DNA of 5,934 bases from Streptomyces katrae. Its GTDB lineage: Bacteria > Actinomycetota > Actinomycetes > Streptomycetales > Streptomycetaceae. The position numbers and the translations under genes were made by a program. The stretch's first letter is position 1. The number at the start of each line of letters is the position of its first letter. The stretch is taken from contig NZ_JZWV01000063.1 of assembly GCF_000966975.1 (NCBI RefSeq), positions 1-5,934 of the forward strand, in the 5' to 3' direction. Shown one piece after another: positions 1-5,893 of this stretch. The notes under the pieces are model-generated. The model had not been told where the DNA came from, did not search any database, and was given only the letters and a program-made list of their open reading frames with translations.

Positions 1-30
1 GTCTGACCCCGGTCCGGCGGCCGCGCCGGC

Positions 31-91
31 GCCGGGGCCTCCCGCCTCCGGGCGGCCCCGGCCCACGGGCCCGGACACCGCTCCGGGCCCG
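31..91. terminator. Two tandem GC-rich hairpins, probable U-less terminator of the gene upstream of the window
   Basis: Hairpin 1 (31-62) pairs GCCGGGGCC (31-39) with GGCCCCGGC (54-62) perfectly and, after one mismatch, CCCG (41-44) with CGGG (49-52) around a CCTC loop. Hairpin 2 (66-91) pairs CGGGCCCGGA (66-75) with TCCGGGCCCG (82-91), a perfect 10-bp stem with a 6-nt loop. No T-run follows either arm on either strand, which is common for streptomycete terminators. A TGA at 4-6 could be the stop codon of a + strand upstream gene, but only two codons are visible, so that is a guess. The pairing is read directly from the sequence; terminator function is inferred. Confidence 0.55.
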
Positions 92-183
92 GGCGGAACC
101 ACGGCCTCCTGTAGGAGACTCCCAACCGGCGGGTCACGGGACGGGCGATCCGGCTATTCCGCCACGTCAGCCCCTGAGGCACG

Positions 184-654
184 ATGGATGACATGGCACC
201 GCACTTCGACCACCCCGGCGAGCAGGCCGCCCAGGACCCGATCCGGCTGCTCGCGATCCGCGAGACCCCGCTCTCGATCGACGAGGTCTTCAAGGCAGTC
301 GGCGACGACGCCACGGGAGGCACCACCCTCTTCGTCGGCACGGTGCGCAACCACGACGGCGGCGCGGACGTCGACTCCCTCGGCTACTCCTGCCACCCGA
401 CCGCCGAGGCCGAGATGCGCCGCATCGCCGAGCGCGTCGTGGAGAAGTACCCGGTCCGCGCCCTGGCGGCCGTGCACCGCATCGGCGACCTGTCCGTCGG
501 TGACCTGGCCGTGGTCGTCGCCGTCTCCTGCCCGCACCGCGGCGAGGCCTTCGAGGCCTGCCGGATGCTGATCGACGACCTCAAGCACGAGGTGCCGATC
601 TGGAAGCACCAGACCTTCTCGGACGGCACGGAGGAGTGGGTCGGCGCCTGCTGA
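184..654 (+). CDS. moaE: Molybdopterin synthase catalytic (large) subunit MoaE
   Basis: 156 residues, close to the 150 of E. coli MoaE. The family enzyme works as a cytosolic MoaD2-MoaE2 heterotetramer: it takes sulfur from the thiocarboxylated C-terminus of MoaD and converts cyclic pyranopterin monophosphate to molybdopterin. Visible family motifs, in order, are GTVRNHDGG (52-60), the Y-x-x-H element (68-71), VHRIGDLSVGDLAV (97-110), CPHRGEAF (116-123) and DDLKHEVPIWK (131-141). K134 and K141 align with the two catalytic lysines of E. coli MoaE (K119, K126), and H118-R119 with its conserved HR pair, so the active site looks intact. The start at 184 has a weak GAGG (176-179) only 4 nt upstream. 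A second in-frame ATG at 193 has no better site, so the first three residues are uncertain. No moaD or other cofactor gene is visible next to it, and its MoaD partner must be encoded elsewhere. No clear promoter was recognised in 92-183. Confidence 0.96.
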   Translation: MDDMAPHFDHPGEQAAQDPIRLLAIRETPLSIDEVFKAVGDDATGGTTLFVGTVRNHDGGADVDSLGYSCHPTAEAEMRRIAERVVEKYPVRALAAVHRIGDLSVGDLAVVVAVSCPHRGEAFEACRMLIDDLKHEVPIWKHQTFSDGTEEWVGAC

Positions 655-686
655 GGGGTCCCGGCGCCCCCCGCACACCACCGCCC

Positions 687-710
687 CCCGGTCGCGCAGG
701 CGTGGCCGGG
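687..710 (+). terminator. Possible terminator hairpin after moaE
   Basis: Starting 32 nt after the moaE stop, CCCGGTC (687-693) can pair with GGCCGGG (704-710), and pairing continues inward through GCG/CGT-type pairs with G-U wobbles to a small loop. There is no T-run afterwards. It would separate moaE from the promoter of the next gene. The stem contains wobble pairs and GC-rich DNA gives such stems easily, so confidence is low. Confidence 0.3.
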
Positions 711-783
711 CGGGAGTAGCCTCACACCCGTTCGGCCGCGCAACACGCCCTCGATTTGCGTAACCCCCCCACGGGCACGAGCG

Positions 784-811
784 TTGAAGCCACCGACGAC
801 ACTCGTACTTT
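784..811 (+). promoter_or_regulatory. Putative housekeeping-type promoter for the 65-residue membrane protein
   Basis: TTGAAG (784-789) resembles the -35 consensus TTGACA and is followed, after 16 nt, by TACTTT (806-811), which fits the TAnnnT -10 pattern. Transcription would begin near 818, right at the ribosome binding site GGGAGG (819-824), giving a leader of only about 14 nt. The match is by eye; no start-site data support it. Confidence 0.5.
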
Positions 812-831
812 CGGGGCAGGGAGGCACGTCC

Positions 832-1029
832 ATGGCGTCACTGGCGTGGTTGCTGATTCCGCTGTTCGCCGCGATCGGCGCGGCGATATGGGGCAGCTGG
901 GCGGCGCGCGACCGCACCCAAGGCGACATATCCGAACTCGCCGGCTACGCGAGGTTCCGCGAGGCCATGGACAAGGCCGACCGGGCGAGGCAGAAGGAGA
1001 AGGCGCACTCCGGTTCCGACGCCGTCTGA
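832..1029 (+). CDS. Small single-pass membrane protein of unknown function (65 aa)
   Basis: I do not recognise a named family, although similar short proteins occur at this position next to moaE and the PDZ protease in streptomycetes as far as I recall. The ATG at 832 is chosen because GGGAGG (819-824) lies 7 nt upstream. A longer frame could open at TTG 784, but that TTG coincides with a likely -35 box. Residues 3-21 (rich in L, A, I and W, ending before the ARDR charge cluster) form one hydrophobic helix. Residues 25-58 are strongly charged and likely helical (SELAGYARFREAMDKADRAR, then KEK). There is no cleavable signal or lipobox, so it is probably anchored with the short tail exposed. 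Positive charge follows the helix (R27, R29), which by the positive-inside rule puts the tail in the cytoplasm. The gap to the next gene is 77 nt, and that gene seems to have its own promoter. Confidence 0.82.
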   Translation: MASLAWLLIPLFAAIGAAIWGSWAARDRTQGDISELAGYARFREAMDKADRARQKEKAHSGSDAV

Positions 1030-1094
1030 CGCGTCCCGGAAGCCCACGGCCCCGTACGGACCGGCCCCACGGGTCGCCTCACAGGACCGTCCCG

Positions 1095-1106
1095 TACTGT
1101 CGATCC
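1095..1106 (+). promoter_or_regulatory. Putative -10 element for a leaderless transcript of the YlbL-like gene
   Basis: TACTGT (1095-1100) matches the TAnnnT -10 pattern and ends 6 nt before the ATG at 1107, so transcription would start at or next to the A of the start codon. No Shine-Dalgarno sequence lies at usable distance; the nearest AGGA (1083-1086) is 20 nt away. This is the standard signature of leaderless mRNAs, which are common in actinobacteria. The -35 region (about 1071-1077) is poor. Confidence 0.5.
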
Positions 1107-2195
1107 ATGCCACGCCGTACAGCGACGATGCTCGCCTCCTCCCTCGTGCTGTTCGCGCTGCTCTGCGCGGGAGTGTTCCTCAAGGTCCCGTACTCCGAGA
1201 TGAGCCCCGGACCGACCGTGAACACCCTGGGCGAATCGCACGGCGAGCCCGTCCTGAACATCTCCGGGCACAAGACGTACCCGACCACCGGGCACCTCAA
1301 CATGACCACGGTCCGCGTCACCGGCGCCGACTACGACATGAACCTGCTCGAAGCGGTCTACGGCTGGATCGCCGGCGACAACATCGTCGTCCCGCACGAG
1401 AACCTCTACCCGGACGGCAAGACGGACAAGGAATCCACGCAGGAGAACGCCGAGGAGTTCAGCCAGTCGCAGGAGAGCGCCAAGGTGGCCGCCCTCAAGC
1501 AGCTCGGCATCCCGGTCAGCGCCCGCGTCGTCGTCGCCAGCGTCGTCAAGGGCAGCCCCTCCGAGGGCAAGCTGCACGCCGGGGACGTCGTCAAGGCCGT
1601 CGACGGCAGCCCCGTCACCGCGCCCGGCGACGTCGCGAAGCTGGTCACCAAGCACAAGCCGGGCGAGCCCGTCGAGTTCACCATCGTCCCCGCATCCGAC
1701 GCCGCCGAGGCCGAGAAGGCGAACCGCGAGCCCACCACGACCGCCAAGGTGACCATCACCGCGGGCAAGGCACCGGACGACGGCCACGCCATCGTCGGCA
1801 TCAAGGCCGGGACCGACCACACCTTCCCGTTCCCGATCGACATCAAGCTCGCCGACGTCGGCGGCCCCAGCGCGGGCCTGATGTTCGCGCTGGGCATCGT
1901 CGACAAGCTCACCCCGGAGGACCTGACCGGCGGCAAGTTCATCGCCGGCACCGGCACCATCGACGACACGGGCAAGGTCGGCCCGATCGGCGGCATCCAG
2001 ATGAAGACCATCGGCGCCCGCCAGGCCGGAGCCGAGTACTTCCTGACCCCGGCCGAGAACTGCGCCTCCGCCGCCGCGCAGGTCCCCGACGGCCTGACCC
2101 TGGTCAAGGTCTCCACCATCGACGACGCCACCAAGGCCCTGCAGAAGATCAGCAAGGGGGACACGGCCGGACTGCCGAGCTGCGCGAAGTCCTGA
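1107..2195 (+). CDS. YlbL-family membrane-anchored PDZ / Lon-type (S16) serine protease
   Basis: 362 residues. Residues 1-5 are basic (MPRRT) and 7-25 form one membrane helix, followed by a conserved extracytoplasmic segment including VPYSEMSPGPTVNTLG (27-42) and TTGHLNMTTV (60-69). A PDZ domain spans roughly 135-200 (GSPSEGKLHAGDVVKAVDG, then a PGEPVEFTI strand). The C-terminal part (about 225-345) is a Lon-type protease domain without the AAA+ ATPase module: the nucleophile is S255 in GGPSAGL and the likely catalytic lysine is K300 in PIGGIQMK. Both are present, so activity is expected. B. subtilis YlbL belongs to this family and, with CtpA, degrades the cell-division inhibitor YneA; the substrate here is unknown. 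C319 and C359 lie outside the membrane and could form a disulfide. The start at 1107 is favoured by the -10 box just upstream; ATG 1128 is the alternative but would cut into the membrane helix and lacks a ribosome binding site. The M. tuberculosis counterpart is Rv3194c as I recall. Confidence 0.93.
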   Translation: MPRRTATMLASSLVLFALLCAGVFLKVPYSEMSPGPTVNTLGESHGEPVLNISGHKTYPTTGHLNMTTVRVTGADYDMNLLEAVYGWIAGDNIVVPHENLYPDGKTDKESTQENAEEFSQSQESAKVAALKQLGIPVSARVVVASVVKGSPSEGKLHAGDVVKAVDGSPVTAPGDVAKLVTKHKPGEPVEFTIVPASDAAEAEKANREPTTTAKVTITAGKAPDDGHAIVGIKAGTDHTFPFPIDIKLADVGGPSAGLMFALGIVDKLTPEDLTGGKFIAGTGTIDDTGKVGPIGGIQMKTIGARQAGAEYFLTPAENCASAAAQVPDGLTLVKVSTIDDATKALQKISKGDTAGLPSCAKS

Positions 2196-2211
2196 GCCGG
2201 CGGTTCCGGCC

Positions 2212-2235
2212 GGGCCCCCGGGGCGCCGGGGGCCC
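2212..2235. terminator. Bidirectional terminator between convergent genes
   Basis: GGGCCCCCGG (2212-2221) and CCGGGGGCCC (2226-2235) form a perfect 10-bp, all-GC stem closed by a GGCG tetraloop. It starts 16 nt after the stop of the protease gene and lies 9 nt from the stop of the minus-strand PPA1309 gene, so it can end both transcripts. No T-run follows on either strand. A smaller hairpin, GCCGG/CCGGC (2196-2210), directly follows the protease stop codon. Confidence 0.75.
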
Positions 2236-2244
2236 TGCGGGGCC

Positions 2245-2814
2245 TCAGGCGAAGGTCGCCGCCAGCGCGTCGGCCAGGCCCGGCACCAGGCCGGCGCCGG
2301 TGAGGACCTCGCTGGAGGAGTCCTTGTCCCGCAGCCGCACGGCCGACTCCCGCGAGCCGTCGCGCAGGACGCCCACCGTCAGGCGCACCTCCTGCCGCTC
2401 CGGGTGGCCGGCCACCCACTTGGCCAGCTGCTTGTCGCTCAGCCCCTCCGGCACGGAGGCCTCCGCGGACGGCGGGAGCATCAGCCGCTCCACGGTCAGG
2501 GCGCAGCCGACGACCGCGTCGGGCCAGGCGATGGTGCCCAGGAACTTGTCCAGCGGGGTCCCGGCCGGCACCTCGTCCTGCTCGATCGGGGTGAACTGGG
2601 ACTTGCCCGCGTCGTCGGTGTCGAGACCGAGCTGGTTCGCGAGCCCGGGCTCCTGCCGGCGCAGGCGGGCCGTGTCGACCAGGGCGAAGAGGCGGGCCGG
2701 CTTGTCCCAGCCGAGGGTGGAGGCGTACTCGTCGATCTCGAGGACGGCGCGGGTCAGCGGACTGGCCGCCATGGGGGTGCCGGGGGAGGGCGAAAGGTTG
2801 GACATGGACAACAT
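2245..2814 (-). CDS. PPA1309-family protein of unknown function
   Basis: 189 residues, no membrane segment or signal peptide, so probably cytoplasmic. It matches the actinobacterial PPA1309 family, named after a Cutibacterium acnes gene, as I recognise it from TRAVLEIDEYASTLGWD (21-37), PARLFALVDTARL (39-51), IAWPDAVVGCALTVERLMLP (95-114) and the QEVRLTVGVLRDG segment (141-153). No enzymatic motif is visible and no function is established to my knowledge. Three starts lie in tandem: ATG (2814), TTG (2811) and ATG (2805, residue 4). The ribosome binding site AGAAAGGAGG is 4 nt from the first, 7 nt from the TTG and 13 nt from the third, so the exact N-terminus is unsure; the first ATG is used here. 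The residue 1-16 region (SNLSPSPGTP) looks disordered. It converges on the protease gene and diverges from the UPF0182 gene. C104 is the only cysteine. Confidence 0.88.
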   Translation of the reverse strand: MLSMSNLSPSPGTPMAASPLTRAVLEIDEYASTLGWDKPARLFALVDTARLRRQEPGLANQLGLDTDDAGKSQFTPIEQDEVPAGTPLDKFLGTIAWPDAVVGCALTVERLMLPPSAEASVPEGLSDKQLAKWVAGHPERQEVRLTVGVLRDGSRESAVRLRDKDSSSEVLTGAGLVPGLADALAATFA

Positions 2815-2818
2815 CCTG

Positions 2819-2828
2819 CCTCCTTTCT
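2819..2828 (-). promoter_or_regulatory. Unusually long Shine-Dalgarno sequence of the PPA1309 gene
   Basis: On the minus strand these bases read AGAAAGGAGG, which can pair over all ten positions with the CCUCCUUUCU at the 3' end of bacterial 16S rRNA. Spacing is 4 nt to ATG 2814, 7 nt to TTG 2811 and 13 nt to ATG 2805. Other genes in the window have only 4-6 nt matches or none. Confidence 0.8.
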
Positions 2829-2838
2829 CCCCGATACC

Positions 2839-2866
2839 GGGAACTGACTAAAGCCTCAGTAAGTTG
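2839..2866 (+). promoter_or_regulatory. ECF-sigma (SigR-like) promoter candidate upstream of the UPF0182 gene
   Basis: GGGAAC (2839-2844), 18 nt, then GTTG (2863-2866). The S. coelicolor SigR (disulfide/thiol stress) consensus is GGAAT-N18-GTT, so spacing and -10 fit and the -35 differs by one base (C for T). GGAAC is also used by SigE-type -35 boxes, but those prefer a shorter spacer and a GTC-type -10. Transcription would start near 2872, about 57 nt before the TTG start. This is by-eye pattern matching. Confidence 0.35.
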
Positions 2867-2871
2867 CAAGA

Positions 2872-2898
2872 GTGGGCCCTACGATCGTGGGCCCACGA
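2872..2898. promoter_or_regulatory. Palindromic operator-like element overlapping a TACGAT -10 box
   Basis: TCGTGGGCCCACGA (2885-2898) is a perfect 14-bp palindrome. GTGGGCCC occurs twice as a direct repeat (2872-2879 and 2887-2894), 15 bp apart, and 2872-2879 can also pair with GGGCCCAC (2889-2896) to form an 8-bp stem. The 9 bases between contain the palindrome ACGATCGT and the hexamer TACGAT (2880-2885), a good actinobacterial -10 box without a clear -35. Such an arrangement would suit a dimeric DNA-binding protein acting at the UPF0182 promoter, or a 5' mRNA stem-loop. Symmetry is seen; function is inferred. Confidence 0.45.
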
Positions 2899-2928
2899 CC
2901 AGACACAGCGACTTTCGAGGTGCGCACC

Positions 2929-5832
2929 TTGGCTTTCCAGATGCCGGACCGCGGCGGAGGCCCCTCCGGGCCACGGATGAGAGTCGGCCGCCCCTCCCGG
3001 CGCGCCCGGACCCTTCTGCTGACCCTGGGCGTCCTGGCCGTCCTGGCCATGGCGTTCATCATGTTCGCCGGGTTCTGGACGGACTGGCTCTGGTTCCGCT
3101 CCGTCAAGTACTCCTCCGTCTTCACCACCACCCTGTGGACCAAGATCGGCCTCTTCGCCGTCTTCGGGCTGCTGATGGCCGGTGCCGTCGGGCTGAACGT
3201 ATGGCTCGCCTACCGGCTGAGGCCGCCGCTCAGCGCGATGTCGATGGAGCAGCAGAGCCTCGACCGGTACCGGATGAGCGTCGCCCCGTACAAGAAGTGG
3301 CTGCTCCTGAGCATCGCCGCCGTCGTCGGGCTGATCGCGGGCGCGTCGGCGGCCGGCCAGTGGAAGACCTGGCTGATGTACGTGAACGGGGTGCCCTTCG
3401 GGAAGAAGGACCCCCAGTTCCATCTCGACGTGTCCTTCTACACCTTCGACCTGCCCTGGTACCGCTTCCTGCTCGGCTTCGGCTTCGCCGCCGTCGTGCT
3501 GTCGGTGATCGCGGCCGTCGTCGTGCACTACCTGTACGGCGGACTGCGCGTGACCAGTCCGGGCGCCCGCGCCACCGCCGCCGCCACCGGGCACCTGTCG
3601 GTGCTGCTCGGCCTCTTCGTCACCTTCAAGGCGATCGCGTACTGGCTCGACCGGTACGGGCTGGCCGTGAAGTCCAGCGACTTCAAGGCCTCCGACAACT
3701 GGACCGGTCTGCGCTACGTCGACGCCAACGCCTACCTGCCGGCGAAGACGATCCTCGTCGCCATCGCCGCGATCTGCGCGGTCCTGTTCTTCGCCACCCT
3801 GTGGCGGCGCACCTGGCAGCTGCCGGTCATCGGCTTCGGCCTGATGGTCCTCTCGGCGATCCTGATCGGCGGGCTGTACCCGGCCATCGTGCAGAAGTTC
3901 CAGGTCCAGCCGAACGAGCAGGCCAAGGAATCCCCGTACGTCGAGAAGAACATCAAGGCCACGCGCGACGCCTACGGGATCGACGGGACCGACGTCAAGG
4001 ACTACCCGGGCGTGCCCAACGCCGGCACGAACAAGGACCAGCTGCGCAAGACGGCGGACACCACCGCCAGCATCCGGCTCCTCGACCCGAACATCGTCTC
4101 CCCGGCCTTCCAGCAGCTCCAGCAGGTCAAGGGCTACTACGCCTTCCCGTCCACGCTCGCCGTGGACCGCTACAGCGGCCAGGACACGGTCATCGGGCTC
4201 CGCGAGCTGAACATCGGCGGCATCCCGAAGAACAACTGGATCAACGACCACTTCCGCTACACGCACGGCTTCGGTGTGGTCGCCGCCAAGGGCAACACCG
4301 CCACGGACAAGGGTGCCCCCGACTTCACGCAGTCGGACCTGCCCTCCCAGGGCATGTTCGGCAAGGACTTCCAGCAGCGCATCTACTACGGCGAGCAGAC
4401 GAAGCAGTACTCGATCGTCGGTGGACCGCAGAAGGAGCTCGACTACTCGGACGACAAGGGCGAGAAGGAGACGAGCTACAAGGGCGACTCCGGCGTCAAC
4501 CTGAACAACCCGGTCAACCGGGCCGCCTACGCGCTCGCCTTCAGCGAGCCGCAGATCCTGTACTCCGGGGCCATCGGCGAGGGCTCGCGGATCCTCTACA
4601 ACCGCACGCCCAAGGACCGCGTCGAGGCCGTGGCGCCCTGGCTCACCATCGACGGGGCCCCGTACCCGGCGGTCGTGGACGGCCGGATCAAGTGGATCGT
4701 CGACGCCTACACGACGACGAACGGCTACCCGTACGCCTCGCGCACCACCCTGGGCCAGAGCACGGCGGACTCGCTGACCAACAGCCAGCGCGCGGTGGTC
4801 GCGCAGGAGAACCGGGTCAACTACATCCGCAACTCGGTCAAGGCCACCGTCGACGCGTACGACGGCACGGTCGACCTCTACCAGTGGGACACCCAGGACC
4901 CGGTCCTGAAGACCTGGATGAAGGCCTTCCCGGGCACGGTCAAGCCGAAGAGCGAGATCTCCAAGCCGCTCATGGACCACCTGCGCTACCCGCAGGACCT
5001 CTTCAAGGTCCAGCGCGAGCTGCTGACCCGCTACCACGTCACCGACCCGCAGACCTTCCTCAGCGGCAGCGAGGCGTGGCAGGTCCCGGACGACCCGACG
5101 ACCAAGGCCGGTACGGCGGTTCCGCCGTACTACCTGTCGATGAAGATGCCGGAGCAGAAGGAGAAGGACCAGGTCTTCTCCCTCACCACCACGTTCACGC
5201 CGAACGGGCGGGACAACCTGAGCGCCTTCATGGCGGTCAACGCCGATCCCGGCACCCCGGACTACGGCAAGATCAGACTCCTGAAGCTGCCGACGAGCAG
5301 TCCGGTCGACGGCCCCAAGCAGGTCCAGAGCAAGTTCAACTCCGAGCCGAAGATCGCCGAGTCGATCCGCCTGCTGCGCGGCGGTGATTCGGAGGTCGAG
5401 TACGGGAACCTGCTCTCGGTCCCGCTGGACGGCGGCATGCTCTACGTGGAGCCGGTGTACGTCCGCAGCTCCGGCCTCAAGTACCCGCTGCTGCGCAAGG
5501 TGCTCGTGACCTACGGCGGCCAGACGGCCTTCGAGGACACCCTGGAGAAGGCGCTGAACGTGGTCTTCGGAGCCGAGGCCCCGACCACGCCGGTGCCCCC
5601 GGAGAACCCGCCGACCAAGCCGGGCGAGGGCACCGTCACCCCGCCGACGGCGCAGGACCCGACGGTCAAGGCGGCCCTCGCCGACGCCCAGAAGGCGGTC
5701 GAGGAAGCCGACAAGGCCATGAAGGCCGGCGACTGGACCGCGTACGGCAAGGCCCAGAGCGACCTCCAGGCGGCGCTGAAGCGGGCGATCGACGCGGAGG
5801 CCAAGCTGACGGCCCCCAAGCCGGGGGGCTAG
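2929..5832 (+). CDS. UPF0182-family multi-pass membrane protein with large extracytoplasmic domain
   Basis: 967 residues from the TTG at 2929, which has GAGG (2917-2920) 8 nt upstream. The ATG at 2941 (residue 5, MPDRGGG) is the alternative, but its nearest GAGG is 20 nt away. The whole protein matches the actinobacterial UPF0182 (COG1615) family, function unknown; Rv3193c and Rv0064 of M. tuberculosis belong to it as I recall. A basic N-terminus ([13 protein letters not shown], 16-28) precedes seven likely membrane helices at about 29-49, 73-96, 124-142, 178-203, 221-240, 272-292 and 298-321. With the N-terminus inside, the remaining 640 residues would lie outside the membrane. Recognisable conserved stretches include [11 protein letters not shown] (49-59), PYKKWLL (120-126), [22 protein letters not shown] (329-350), [20 protein letters not shown] (554-573) and [14 protein letters not shown] (691-704). 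After about 880 comes a Pro/Thr-rich linker (884-908), then a charged helical tail (910-961) with [17 protein letters not shown] (934-950). No catalytic motif is evident. It is transcribed divergently from the PPA1309 gene. The first codons upstream of 2929 lack the third-position GC bias of the gene, supporting the shorter start. Confidence 0.93.
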   Translation: MAFQMPDRGGGPSGPRMRVGRPSRRARTLLLTLGVLAVLAMAFIMFAGFWTDWLWFRSVKYSSVFTTTLWTKIGLFAVFGLLMAGAVGLNVWLAYRLRPPLSAMSMEQQSLDRYRMSVAPYKKWLLLSIAAVVGLIAGASAAGQWKTWLMYVNGVPFGKKDPQFHLDVSFYTFDLPWYRFLLGFGFAAVVLSVIAAVVVHYLYGGLRVTSPGARATAAATGHLSVLLGLFVTFKAIAYWLDRYGLAVKSSDFKASDNWTGLRYVDANAYLPAKTILVAIAAICAVLFFATLWRRTWQLPVIGFGLMVLSAILIGGLYPAIVQKFQVQPNEQAKESPYVEKNIKATRDAYGIDGTDVKDYPGVPNAGTNKDQLRKTADTTASIRLLDPNIVSPAFQQLQQVKGYYAFPSTLAVDRYSGQDTVIGLRELNIGGIPKNNWINDHFRYTHGFGVVAAKGNTATDKGAPDFTQSDLPSQGMFGKDFQQRIYYGEQTKQYSIVGGPQKELDYSDDKGEKETSYKGDSGVNLNNPVNRAAYALAFSEPQILYSGAIGEGSRILYNRTPKDRVEAVAPWLTIDGAPYPAVVDGRIKWIVDAYTTTNGYPYASRTTLGQSTADSLTNSQRAVVAQENRVNYIRNSVKATVDAYDGTVDLYQWDTQDPVLKTWMKAFPGTVKPKSEISKPLMDHLRYPQDLFKVQRELLTRYHVTDPQTFLSGSEAWQVPDDPTTKAGTAVPPYYLSMKMPEQKEKDQVFSLTTTFTPNGRDNLSAFMAVNADPGTPDYGKIRLLKLPTSSPVDGPKQVQSKFNSEPKIAESIRLLRGGDSEVEYGNLLSVPLDGGMLYVEPVYVRSSGLKYPLLRKVLVTYGGQTAFEDTLEKALNVVFGAEAPTTPVPPENPPTKPGEGTVTPPTAQDPTVKAALADAQKAVEEADKAMKAGDWTAYGKAQSDLQAALKRAIDAEAKLTAPKPGG
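5812..5829 (+). terminator. Possible terminator hairpin overlapping the UPF0182 gene end
   Basis: GCCCCC (5812-5817) pairs with GGGGGC (5824-5829) around AAGCCG; a further G-U pair (5811/5830) reaches the first base of the TAG stop. No T-run follows. It lies inside the last codons, so translating ribosomes would compete with folding, and it may not act as a terminator. No better hairpin was seen between the stop and the tRNA gene. Confidence 0.3.
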
Positions 5833-5873
5833 GCGGCCCGGCCGGAAAGCGGTAATGGCTCCGACCCGCGTCG

Positions 5874-5882
5874 TGATACTGT
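5874..5882 (+). promoter_or_regulatory. Extended -10 promoter candidate for tRNA-fMet
   Basis: TGATACTGT (5874-5882) combines a TGn extension with the -10 hexamer TACTGT (5877-5882). Transcription would start near 5888-5890, four to six bases before the mature tRNA 5' end at 5894. A -35 element is not convincing (around 5853-5859). The position makes it a credible tRNA promoter, but it is not experimentally supported here. Confidence 0.5.
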
Positions 5883-5893
5883 GGTGTCACCGA

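Noticed and set aside
106..122. CTCC-TGTA-GGAG-A-CTCC array before moaE as a small RNA switch
   Set aside because: The second pairing would need a one-base loop, so no real alternative structure exists, and no start codon follows the GGAG at useful distance.
784..831. TTG at 784 as start of a longer (81-residue) version of the small membrane protein
   Set aside because: It has no ribosome binding site and coincides with a likely -35 box; ATG 832 has GGGAGG at 7 nt.
1149..1175. Possible lipoprotein signal in the YlbL-like protease (ALLC around C20)
   Set aside because: The residue before the cysteine is Leu, not Gly/Ala/Ser, and C20 is inside the hydrophobic helix, so a simple membrane anchor as in the YlbL family fits better.
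1406..2869. Minus-strand frame covering both the protease antisense and the PPA1309 region
   Set aside because: It overlaps the real PPA1309 frame out of phase and is low complexity; the PPA1309 frame has family motifs and a strong ribosome binding site.
2848..5037. Long minus-strand open frame (729 codons) opposite UPF0182
   Set aside because: It is a low-complexity product rich in V, R, G, D and L, typical of the antisense of a high-GC gene. The + strand frame matches a known family over its full length.
3135..5387. Long + strand open frame (750 codons) in another frame inside UPF0182
   Set aside because: The product is Arg/Pro/Gly/His-rich with no recognisable domain; it is a GC-bias shadow.
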